Shown piece after piece: positions 47,021 through 59,134 of a stretch of DNA of 64,000 bases. The position numbers and the translations under genes were made by a program. Below the pieces are notes generated by a model, which saw nothing but the letters and a program-made list of their open reading frames with translations, ran no database searches and was not told the DNA's origin. Origin of the DNA: Hippasteria phrygiana (Eukaryota; Echinodermata; Asteroidea; Valvatida; Goniasteridae); assembly GCA_037893225.1 (NCBI GenBank), contig JAZGUH010000208.1, forward strand, positions 1 to 64,000, given 5' to 3'. Numbering within the stretch: position 1 is the stretch's first letter; every line of letters begins with the position of its first letter.

Positions 47021-49700
47021 ACGGGAGAACGCACACAGAGTTCACAGGAAGAAATTTGTTGCGAGGTTTAAATTTTCTCGAAAAGTTCTAACGCTGTAAA
47101 GCTGGCGATGGTCTCAAATTGTTGCGCTAGATCTAAGCTACCCATACTTGACCAAAAATTACTGGATTTGGTCAATATCCCGTTCAATTATGAACAGGGA
47201 AAGGAGGGGCGTTCATCTGAACATTTGGCAAACGTTAAGCAGCCACAATGCAGTAAACGGGAGAACGCAAACAGAGTTCACAGGAAGAAATTTGTTGCGA
47301 GGTTTAAATTTTCTCGAAAAGTTCTAACGCTGTAAAGCTGGCGATGGTCTCAAATTGTTGCGCTAGATCTAAGCTATCCATACGTATAAAAGTTACTGGA
47401 TTTGGTCAATATCCCATTCAATTATGAAAAGGGAAATGAGGGGCGTTCATCTGAAAATGTGGCAAACGTTAAGCAGTCACAATGCAGTAAACGGAAGAAC
47501 GCACACAGAGTTCACGGGAAGAAATTTGTTGCGAGGTTTGAATTTTCTCGAAGAGTTCTAACGCTCTGAAGCTGGCGATGGTCTCAAATTGTTGCGCTGG
47601 ATCTAAGCTACCCATACGTATAAAAGTTACGTGATTTGGTCAATATTCCATTCAATTATGAAAAGGGAAAGGAGGGCGTTCATCTGAAAATGTGGCAAAC
47701 GTTAAGCAGTCACAATGCAGTAAACGGGAGAACGCACACAGAGTTCACGGGAAGAGATTTGTTGCGAGGTTTGAATTTTCTTAAAGAGTTCTAACGCTCT
47801 GAAGCTGGCGATGGTCTCAAATTGTTGCGCTAGATCTAAGCTACCCATACTTGACCAAAAATTACTGGATTTGGTCAATATCCCGTTCAATTATGAACAG
47901 GGAAAGGAGGGGCGTTCATCTGAAAATTTGGCAAACGTTAAGCAGCCACAATGCAGTAAACGGGAGAACGCAAACAGAGTTCACTGGAAGAAATTTGTTG
48001 CGAGGTTTAAATTTTCTCGAAAAGTTCTAACGCTGTAAAGCTGGCGATGGTCTCAAATTGTTGCGCTAGATCTAAGCTATCCATACGTGTAAAAGTTACT
48101 GGATTTGGTCAATATCCCATTCAATTATGAAAAGGGAAATGAGGGGCGTTCCTCTGAAAATGTGGCAAACGTTAAGCAGTCACAATGCAGTAAACGGAAG
48201 AACGCACACAGAGTTCACGGGAAGAAATTTGTTGCGAGGTTTGAATTTTCTCGAAGAGTTCTAACGCTCTGAAGCTGGCGATGGTCTCAAATTGTTGCGC
48301 TGGATCTAAGCTACCCATACGTATAAAAGTTACGGGATTTGGTCAATATTCCATTCAATTATGAAAAGGGAAAGGAGGGCGTTCATCTGAAAATGTGGCA
48401 AACGTTAAGCAGTCACAATGCAGTAAACGGGAGAACGCACACAGAGTTCACGGGAAGAGATTTGTTGCGAGGTTTGAATTTTCTTAAAGAGTTCTAACGC
48501 TCTGAAGCTGGCGATGGTCTCAAATTGTTGCGCTAGATCTAAGCTACCCATACTTGACCAAAAATTACTGGATTTGGTCAATATCCCGTTCAATTATGAA
48601 CAGGGAAAGGAGGGGCGTTCATCTGAAAATTTGGCAAACGTTAAGCAGCCACAATGCAGTAAACGGGAGAACGCAAACAGAGTTCACTGGAAGAAATTTG
48701 TTGCGAGGTTTAAATTTTCTCGAAAAGTTCTAACGCTGTAAAGCTGGCGATGGTCTCAAATTGTTGCGCTAGATCTAAGCTATCCGTACGTGTAAAAGTT
48801 ACTGGATTTGGTCAATATCCCATTCAATTATGAAAAGGGAAATGAGGGGCGTTCATCTGAAAATGTGGCAAACGTTAAGCAACCACAATGCAGTAAACAG
48901 GAGAACGCACACAGAGTTCACGGGAAGACATTTGTTGCGAGGTTTGAATTTTCTTAAAGAGTTCTAATGCTCTGAAGCTGGCGATGGTCTCAAATTGTTG
49001 CGCTAGATCTAAGCTACCCATACTTGACCAAAAATTACTGGATTTGGTCAATATCCCATTCAATTATGAACAGGGAAAGGAGGGGCGTTCCTCTGAACAT
49101 TTGGCAAACGTTAAGCAGCCACTATGCAGTAAACGGGAGAACGCAAACAGAGTTCACGGGAAGAAATTTGTTGCGAGGTTTGAATTTTCTCGAAGAGTTC
49201 TAACGCTGTGAAGCTGGCGATGGTCTCAAATTGTTGCGCTGGATCTAAGCTACCCATACGTATAAAAGTTACTGGATTTGGTCAATATTCCATTCAATTA
49301 TGAAAAGGGAAAGGAGGGCGTTCATCTGAAAATGTGGCAAACGTTAAGCAGTCACAATGCAGTAAACGGAAGAACGCACACAGAGTTCACGGGAAGAAAT
49401 TTGTTGCGAGGTTTGAATTTTCTCGAAGAGTTCTAACGCTGTGAAGCTGGCGATGGTCTTAAATTGTTGCGCTGGATCTAAGCTACCCATACGTATAAAA
49501 GTTACTGGATTTGGTCAATATCCCATTCAATTATGAAAAGGGAAAGGAGGGGCGTTCATCTGAAAATGTGGCAAACATTAAACAGTCACAATGCAGTAAA
49601 CGGGAGAACGCACACAGAGTTCACGGGAACACATTTGTTGCGAGGTTTGAATTTTCTTAAAGAGTTCTAACGCTCTGAAGCTGGCGATGGTCTGAAATTG
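44300..49700. repeat. Source of 9116-bp-offset duplication (pairs with 53.4-58.8 kb)
   Basis: Markers at 46297, 47108, 47702, 48405, 48875 and 49121 (the private ccactatgcag) recur at +9116 (55413, 56224, 56818, 57521, 57991 and 58237). The match runs to gtctgaaattgttgcgct near 49693/58809 and then switches to another subtype (ggatctaag against agagctaag). The match spans about 5.4 kb. It also contains a 703-bp (3-monomer) tandem step at 47702/48405. Confidence 0.8.
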
Positions 49701-52700
49701 TTGCGCTGGATCTAAGCTACCCATACGTATAAAAGTTACGTGATTTGGTCAATATCCCATTCAATTATGAAAAGGGAAAGGAGGGGCGTTCATCTGAAAA
49801 TGTGGCAAACGTTAAACAGTCACAATGCAGTAAACGGGAGAACGCACACAGAGTTCACGGGAAGACATTTGTTGCGAGGTTTGAATTTTCTTAAAGAGTT
49901 CTAACGCTCTGAAGCTGGCGATGGTCTCAAATTGTTGCGCTGGATCTAAGCTACCCATACTTGACCAAAAATTACTGGATTTGGTCAATATCCCGTTCAA
50001 TTATGAACAGGGAAAGGAGGGGCGTTCATCTTAACATTTGGCAAACGTTAAGCAGCCACAATGCAGTAAACGGGAGAACGCAAACAGAGTTCACAGGAAG
50101 AAATTTGTTGCGAGGTTTAAATTTTCTCGAAAAGTTCTAACGCTGTAAAGCTGGCGATGGTCTCAAATTGTTGCGCTAGATCTAAGCTATCCATACGTAT
50201 AAAAGTTACTGGATTTGGTCAATATCCCATTCAATTATGAAAAGGGAAATGAGGGGCGTTCATCTGAAAATGTGGCAAATGTTAAGCAGTCACAATGCAG
50301 TAAACGGAAGAACGCACACAGAGTTCACGGGAAGAAATTTGTTGCGAGGTTTGAATTTTCTCGAAGAGTTCAAACGCTCTGAAGCTGGCGATGGTCTCAA
50401 ATTGTTGCGCTGGATCTAAGCTACCCATACGTATAAAAGTTACGGGATTTGGTCAATATTCCATTCAATTATGAAAAGGGAAAGGAGGGCGTTCATCTGA
50501 AAATGTGGCAAACGTTAAGCAGTCACAATGCAGTAAACGGGAGAACGCACACAGAGTTCACGGGAAGACATTTGTTGCGAGGTTTGAATTTTCTTAAAGA
50601 GTTCTAACGCTCTGAAGCTGGCGATGGTCTCAAATTGTTGCGCTAGATCTAAGCTACCCATACTTGACCACAAATTACTGGATTTGGTCAATATCCCGTT
50701 CAATTATGAACAGGGAAAGGAGGGGCGTTCATCTGAAAATTTGGCAAACGTTAAGCAGCCACAATGCAGTAAACGGGAGAACGCAAACAGAGTTCACTGG
50801 AAGAAATTTGTTGCGAGGTTTAAATTTTCTCGAAGAGTTCTAACGCTGTAAAGCTGGCGATGGTCTCAAATTGTTGCGCTAGATCTAAGCTATCCATACG
50901 TGTAAAAGTTACTGGATTTGGTCAATATCCCATTCAATTATGAAAAGGGAAATGAGGGGCGTTCATCTGAAAATGTGGCAAACGTTAAGCAACCACAATG
51001 CAGTAAACAGGAGAACGCACACAGAGTTCACGGGAAGACATTTGTTGCGAGGTTTGAATTTTCTTAAAGAGTTCTAATGCTCTGAAGCTGGCGATGGTCT
51101 CAAATTGTTGCGCTAGATCTAAGCTACCCATACTTGACCAAAAATTACTGGATTTGGTCAATATCCCGTTCAATTATGAACAGGGAAAGGAGGGGCGTTC
51201 CTCTGAACATTTGGCAAACGTTAAGCAGTCACAATGCAGTAAACGGGAGAACGCAAACAGAGTTCACGGGAAGAAATTTGTTGCGAGGTTTGAATTTTCT
51301 CGAAGAGTTCTAACGCTGTGAAGCTGGCGATGGTCTTAAATTGTTGCGCTGGATCTAAGCTACCCATACGTATAAAAGTTACTGGATTTGGTCAATATCC
51401 CATTCAATTATGAAAAGGGAAAGGAGGGGCGTTCATCTGAAAATGTGGCAAACGTTAAACAGTCACAATGCAGTAAACGGGAGAACGCACACAGAGTTCA
51501 CGGGAAGACATTTGTTGCGAGGTTTGAATTTTCTTAAAGAGTTCTAACGCTCTGAAGCTGGCGATGGTCTCAAATTGTTGCGTTAGATCTAAGCTACCCA
51601 TACTTGACCAAAAATTACTGGATTTGGTCAATATCCCGTTCAATTATGAACAGGGAAAGGAGGGGCGTTCATCTCAACATTTGGCAAACGTTAAGCAGCC
51701 ACAATGCAGTAAACGGGAGAACGCAAACAGAGTTCACGGGAAGAAATTTGTTGCGAGGTTTAAATTTTCTCGAAAAGTTCTAACGCTGTAAAGCTGGCGA
51801 TGGTCTCAAATTGTTGCGCTAGATCTAAGCTACCCATACTTGACCAAAAATTACTGGATTTGGTCAATATCCCATTCAATTATGAACAGGGAAAGGAGGG
51901 GCGTTCCTCTGAACATTTGGCAAACGTTAAGCAGCCACTATGCAGTAAACGGGAGAACGCAAACAGAGTTCACGGGAAGAAATTTGTTGCGAGGTTTGAA
52001 TTTTCTCGAAGAGTTCTAACGCTGTGAAGCTGGCGATGGTCTCAAATTGTTGCGCTGGATCTAAGCTACCCATACGTATAAAAGTTACTGGATTTGGTCA
52101 ATATTCCATTCAATTATGAAAAGGGAAAGGAGGGCGTTCATCTGAAAATGTGGCAAACGTTAAGCAGTCACAATGCAGTAAACGGAAGAACGCACACAGA
52201 GTTCACGGGAAGAAATTTGTTGCGAGGTTTGAATTTTCTCGAAGAGTTCTAACGCTGTGAAGCTGGCGATGGTCTTAAATTGTTGCGCTGGATCTAAGCT
52301 ACCCATACGTATAAAAGTTACTGGATTTGGTCAATATCCCATTCAATTATGAAAAGGGAAAGGAGGGGCGTTCATCTGAAAATGTGGCAAACATTAAACA
52401 GTCACAATGCAGTAAACGGGAGAACGCACACAGAGTTCACGGGAACACATTTGTTGCGAGGTTTGAATTTTCTTAAAGAGTTCTAACGCTCTGAAGCTGG
52501 CGATGGTCTGAAATTGTTGCGCTGGATCTAAGCTACCCATACGTATAAAAGTTACGTGATTTGGTCAATATCCCATTCAATTATGAAAAGGGAAAGGAGG
52601 GGCGTTCATCTGAAAATGTGGCAAACGTTAAACAGTCACAATGCAGTAAACGGGAGAACGCACACAGAGTTCACGGGAAGACATTTGTTGCGAGGTTTGA

Positions 52701-54652
52701 ATTTTCTTAAAGAGTTCTAACGCTCTGAAGCTGGCGATGGTCTCAAATTGTTGCGCTGGATCTAAGCTACCCATACTTGACCAAAAATTACTGGATTTGG
52801 TCAATATCCCGTTCAATTATGAACAGGGAAAGGAGGGGCGTTCATCTTAACATTTGGCAAACGTTAAGCAGCCACAATGCAGTAAACGGGAGAACGCAAA
52901 CAGAGTTCACAGGAAGAAATTTGTTGCGAGGTTTAAATTTTCTCGAAAAGTTCTAACGCTGTAAAGCTGGCGATGGTCTCAAATTGTTGCGCTAGATCTA
53001 AGCTATCCATACGTATAAAAGTTACTGGATTTGGTCAATATCCCATTCAATTATGAAAAGGGAAATGAGGGGCGTTCATCTGAAAATGTGGCAAATGTTA
53101 AGCAGTCACAATGCAGTAAACGGAAGAACGCACACAGAGTTCACGGGAAGAAATTTGTTGCGAGGTTTGAATTTTCTCGAAGAGTTCAAACGCTCTGAAG
53201 CTGGCGATGGTCTCAAATTGTTGCGCTGGATCTAAGCTACCCATACGTATAAAAGTTACGGGATTTGGTCAATATTCCATTCAATTATGAAAAGGGAAAG
53301 GAGGGCGTTCATCTGAAAATGTGGCAAACGTTAAGCAGTCACAATGCAGTAAACGGGAGAACGCACACAGAGTTCACGGGAAGACATTTGTTGCGAGGTT
53401 TGAATTTTCTTAAAGAGTTCTAACGCTCTGAAGCTGGCGATGGTCTCAAATTGTTGCGCTAGATCTAAGCTACCCATACTTGACCACAAATTACTGGATT
53501 TGGTCAATATCCCGTTCAATTATGAACAGGGAAAGGAGGGGCGTTCATCTGAAAATTTGGCAAACGTTAAGCAGCCACAATGCAGTAAACGGGAGAACGC
53601 AAACAGAGTTCACTGGAAGAAATTTGTTGCGAGGTTTAAATTTTCTCGAAGAGTTCTAACGCTGTAAAGCTGGCGATGGTCTCAAATTGTTGCGCTAGAT
53701 CTAAGCTATCCATACGTGTAAAAGTTACTGGATTTGGTCAATATCCCATTCAATTATGAAAAGGGAAATGAGGGGCGTTCATCTGAAAATGTGGCAAACG
53801 TTAAGCAACCACAATGCAGTAAACAGGAGAACGCACACAGAGTTCACGGGAAGACATTTGTTGCGAGGTTTGAATTTTCTTAAAGAGTTCTAATGCTCTG
53901 AAGCTGGCGATGGTCTCAAATTGTTGCGCTAGATCTAAGCTACCCATACTTGACCAAAAATTACTGGATTTGGTCAATATCCCGTTCAATTATGAACAGG
54001 GAAAGGAGGGGCGTTCCTCTGAACATTTGGCAAACGTTAAGCAGTCACAATGCAGTAAACGGGAGAACGCAAACAGAGTTCACGGGAAGAAATTTGTTGC
54101 GAGGTTTGAATTTTCTCGAAGAGTTCTAACGCTGTGAAGCTGGCGATGGTCTTAAATTGTTGCGCTGGATCTAAGCTACCCATACGTATAAAAGTTACTG
54201 GATTTGGTCAATATCCCATTCAATTATGAAAAGGGAAAGGAGGGGCGTTCATCTGAAAATGTGGCAAACGTTAAACAGTCACAATGCAGTAAACGGGAGA
54301 ACGCACACAGAGTTCACGGGAAGACATTTGTTGCGAGGTTTGAATTTTCTTAAAGAGTTCTAACGCTCTGAAGCTGGCGATGGTCTCAAATTGTTGCGTT
54401 AGATCTAAGCTACCCATACTTGACCAAAAATTACTGGATTTGGTCAATATCCCGTTCAATTATGAACAGGGAAAGGAGGGGCGTTCATCTCAACATTTGG
54501 CAAACGTTAAGCAGCCACAATGCAGTAAACGGGAGAACGCAAACAGAGTTCACGGGAAGAAATTTGTTGCGAGGTTTAAATTTTCTCGAAAAGTTCTAAC
54601 GCTGTAAAGCTGGCGATGGTCTCAAATTGTTGCGCTAGATCTAAGCTATCCA
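48984..54652. repeat. 2816-bp, 12-monomer exact tandem duplication
   Basis: The segment from about 49020 to 51836 is followed immediately by its copy at about 51836 to 54652. Markers at 48984, 49121, 49812, 50237, 50515, 50985 and 51455 recur at exactly +2816. At the junction near 51836 a monomer begins as the gtttaaattttctcgaaaag subtype and switches, after gctagatctaagcta, to the cccatacttgacc ending plus the private ccactatgcag monomer. This chimeric monomer is the expected product of unequal crossing-over between homologous positions of two monomers. Confidence 0.9.
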
Positions 54653-57600
54653 TACGTATAAAAGTTACTGGATTTGGTCAATATCCCATTCAATTATGAA
54701 AAGGGAAATGAGGGGCGTTCATCTGAAAATGTGACAAACGTTAAGCAGTCACAATGCAGTAAACGGAAGAACGCACACAGAGTTCACGGGAAGAAATTTG
54801 TTGCGAGGTTTGAATTTTCTCGAAGAGTTCTAACGCTGTGAAGCTGGCGATGGTCTCAAATTGTTGCGCTGGATCTAAGCTACCCATACGTATAAAAGTT
54901 ACTGGATTTGGTCAATATTCCATTCAATTATGAAAAGGGAAAGGAGGGCGTTCATCTGAAAATGTGGCAAACGTTAAGCAGTCACAATGCAGTAAACGGA
55001 AGAACGCACACAGAGTTCACGGGAAGAAATTTGTTGCGAGGTTTGAATTTTCTCGAAGAGTTCTAACGCTGTGAAGCTGGCGATGGTCTTAAATTGTTGC
55101 GCTGGATCTAAGCTACCCATACGTATAAAAGTTACTGGATTTGGTCAATATCCCATTCAATTATGAAAAGGGAAAGGAGGGGCGTTCATCTGAAAATGTG
55201 GCAAACATTAAACAGTCACAATGCAGTAAACGGGAGAACGCAAACAGAGTTCACAGGTAGAAAAGTTCTAACGCTGTAAAGCTGGCGATGGTCTCAAATT
55301 GTTGCGCTAGATCTAAGCTATCCATACGTATACAAGTTACTGGATTTGGTCAATATCCCATTCAATTATGAAAAGGGAAATGAGGGGCGTTCATCTGAAA
55401 ATGTGGCAAACGTTAAGCAGTCACAATGCAGTAAACAGGAGAACGCACACAGAGTTCACGGGAAGACATTTGTTGCGAGGTTTGAATTTTCTTAAAGAGT
55501 TCTAACGCTCTGAAGCTGGCGATGGTCTCAAATTGTTGCGCTAGATCTAAGCTACCCATACTTGACCAAAAATTACTGGATTTGGTCAATATCCCGTTCA
55601 ATTATGAACAGGGAAAGGAGGGGCGTTCATCTGAACATTTGGCAAACGTTAAGCAGTCACAATGCAGTAAACGGGAGAACGCAAACAGAGTTCACGGGAA
55701 GAAATTTGTTGCGAGGTTTGAATTTTCTCGAAGAGTTCTAACGCTGTGAAGCTGGCGATGGTCTCAAATTGTTGCGCTGGATCTAAGCTACCCATACGTA
55801 TAAAAGGTACTGGATTTGGGCAATATTCCATTCAATTATGAAAAGGGAAAGGAGGGCGTTCATCTGAAAATGCGGCAAACGTTAAGCAGTCACAAGCAGT
55901 AAACGGAAGAACGCACACAGAGTTCACGGGAAGAAATTTGTTGCGAGGTTTGAATTTTCTCGAAGAGTTCTAACGCTGTGAAGCTGGCGATGGTCTTAAA
56001 TTGTTGCGCTGGATCTAAGCTACCCATACGTATAAAAGTTACTGGATTTGGTCAATATCCCATTCAATTATGAAAAGGGAAAGGAGGGGCGTTCATCTGA
56101 AAATGTGGCAAACGTTAAACAGTCACAATGCAGTAAACGGGAGAACGCACACAGAGTTCACAGGAAGAAATTTGTTGCGAGGTTTAAATTTTCTCGAAAA
56201 GTTCTAACGCTGTAAAGCTGGCGATGGTCTCAAATTGTTGCGCTAGATCTAAGCTACCCATACTTGACCAAAAATTACTGGATTTGGTCAATATCCCGTT
56301 CAATTATGAACAGGGAAAGGAGGGGCGTTCATCTGAACATTTGGCAAACGTTAAGCAGCCACAATGCAGTAAACGGGAGAACGCAAACAGAGTTCACAGG
56401 AAGAAATTTGTTGCGAGGTTTAAATTTTCTCGAAAAGTTCTAACGCTGTAAAGCTGGCGATGGTCTCAAATTGTTGCGCTAGATCTAAGCTATCCATACG
56501 TATAAAAGTTACTGGATTTGGTCAATATCCCATTCAATTATGAAAAGGGAAATGAGGGGCGTTCATCTGAAAATGTGGCAAACGTTAAGCAGTCACAATG
56601 CAGTAAACGGAAGAACGCACACAGAGTTCACGGGAAGAAATTTGTTGCGAGGTTTGAATTTTCTCGAAGAGTTCTAACGCTCTGAAGCTGGCGATGGTCT
56701 CAAATTGTTGCGCTGGATCTAAGCTACCCATACGTATAAAAGTTACGTGATTTGGTCAATATTCCATTCAATTATGAAAAGGGAAAGGAGGGCGTTCATC
56801 TGAAAATGTGGCAAACGTTAAGCAGTCACAATGCAGTAAACGGGAGAACGCACACAGAGTTCACGGGAAGAGATTTGTTGCGAGGTTTGAATTTTCTTAA
56901 AGAGTTCTAACGCTCTGAAGCTGGCGATGGTCTCAAATTGTTGCGCTAGATCTAAGCTACCCATACTTGACCAAAAATTACTGGATTTGGTCAATATCCC
57001 GTTCAATTATGAACAGGGAAAGGAGGGGCGTTCATCTGAAAATTTGGCAAACGTTAAGCAGCCACAATGCAGTAAACGGGAGAACGCAAACAGAGTTCAC
57101 TGGAAGAAATTTGTTGCGAGGTTTAAATTTTCTCGAAAAGTTCTAACGCTGTAAAGCTGGCGATGGTCTCAAATTGTTGCGCTAGATCTAAGCTATCCAT
57201 ACGTGTAAAAGTTACTGGATTTGGTCAATATCCCATTCAATTATGAAAAGGGAAATGAGGGGCGTTCCTCTGAAAATGTGGCAAACGTTAAGCAGTCACA
57301 ATGCAGTAAACGGAAGAACGCACACAGAGTTCACGGGAAGAAATTTGTTGCGAGGTTTGAATTTTCTCGAAGAGTTCTAACGCTCTGAAGCTGGCGATGG
57401 TCTCAAATTGTTGCGCTGGATCTAAGCTACCCATACGTATAAAAGTTACGGGATTTGGTCAATATTCCATTCAATTATGAAAAGGGAAAGGAGGGCGTTC
57501 ATCTGAAAATGTGGCAAACGTTAAGCAGTCACAATGCAGTAAACGGGAGAACGCACACAGAGTTCACGGGAAGAGATTTGTTGCGAGGTTTGAATTTTCT

Positions 57601-58800
57601 TAAAGAGTTCTAACGCTCTGAAGCTGGCGATGGTCTCAAATTGTTGCGCTAGATCTAAGCTACCCATACTTGACCAAAAATTACTGGATTTGGTCAATAT
57701 CCCGTTCAATTATGAACAGGGAAAGGAGGGGCGTTCATCTGAAAATTTGGCAAACGTTAAGCAGCCACAATGCAGTAAACGGGAGAACGCAAACAGAGTT
57801 CACTGGAAGAAATTTGTTGCGAGGTTTAAATTTTCTCGAAAAGTTCTAACGCTGTAAAGCTGGCGATGGTCTCAAATTGTTGCGCTAGATCTAAGCTATC
57901 CGTACGTGTAAAAGTTACTGGATTTGGTCAATATCCCATTCAATTATGAAAAGGGAAATGAGGGGCGTTCATCTGAAAATGTGGCAAACGTTAAGCAACC
58001 ACAATGCAGTAAACAGGAGAACGCACACAGAGTTCACGGGAAGACATTTGTTGCGAGGTTTGAATTTTCTTAAAGAGTTCTAATGCTCTGAAGCTGGCGA
58101 TGGTCTCAAATTGTTGCGCTAGATCTAAGCTACCCATACTTGACCAAAAATTACTGGATTTGGTCAATATCCCATTCAATTATGAACAGGGAAAGGAGGG
58201 GCGTTCCTCTGAACATTTGGCAAACGTTAAGCAGCCACTATGCAGTAAACGGGAGAACGCAAACAGAGTTCACGGGAAGAAATTTGTTGCGAGGTTTGAA
58301 TTTTCTCGAAGAGTTCTAACGCTGTGAAGCTGGCGATGGTCTCAAATTGTTGCGCTGGATCTAAGCTACCCATACGTATAAAAGTTACTGGATTTGGTCA
58401 ATATTCCATTCAATTATGAAAAGGGAAAGGAGGGCGTTCATCTGAAAATGTGGCAAACGTTAAGCAGTCACAATGCAGTAAACGGAAGAACGCACACAGA
58501 GTTCACGGGAAGAAATTTGTTGCGAGGTTTGAATTTTCTCGAAGAGTTCTAACGCTGTGAAGCTGGCGATGGTCTTAAATTGTTGCGCTGGATCTAAGCT
58601 ACCCATACGTATAAAAGTTACTGGATTTGGTCAATATCCCATTCAATTATGAAAAGGGAAAGGAGGGGCGTTCATCTGAAAATGTGGCAAACATTAAACA
58701 GTCACAATGCAGTAAACGGGAGAACGCACACAGAGTTCACGGGAACACATTTGTTGCGAGGTTTGAATTTTCTTAAAGAGTTCTAACGCTCTGAAGCTGG
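53400..58800. repeat. Second copy of the 9116-bp-offset block
   Basis: This is the rightward partner of 44.3-49.7 kb. Its left part overlaps the second copy of the 2816-bp duplication, so the two events are nested. After about 58815 the sequence enters a monomer with agagctaag and cctttcaatt that otherwise matches the 14.3 kb and 20.4 kb monomers. That is the only reappearance of the older left-domain type to the right of 21 kb that I noticed. Confidence 0.75.
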
Positions 58801-59134
58801 CGATGGTCTGAAATTGTTGCGCTAGAGCTAAGCTACCCATACTTGACCAAAAATTACTGGATTTGGTCAATATCCCTTTCAATTATGAACAGGGAAAGGA
58901 GGGGCGTTCATCTGAACATTTGGCAAACGTTAAGCAGCCACAATGCAGTAAACGGGATAACGCAAACAGAGTTCACAGGTAGAAAAGTTCTAACGCTGTA
59001 AAGCTGGCGATGGTCTCAAATTGTTGCGCTAGATCTAAGCTATCCATACGTATACAAGTTACTGGAGTTGGTCAATATCCCATTCAATTATGAAAAGGGA
59101 AATGAGGGGCGTTCATCTGAAAATGTGGCAAACG

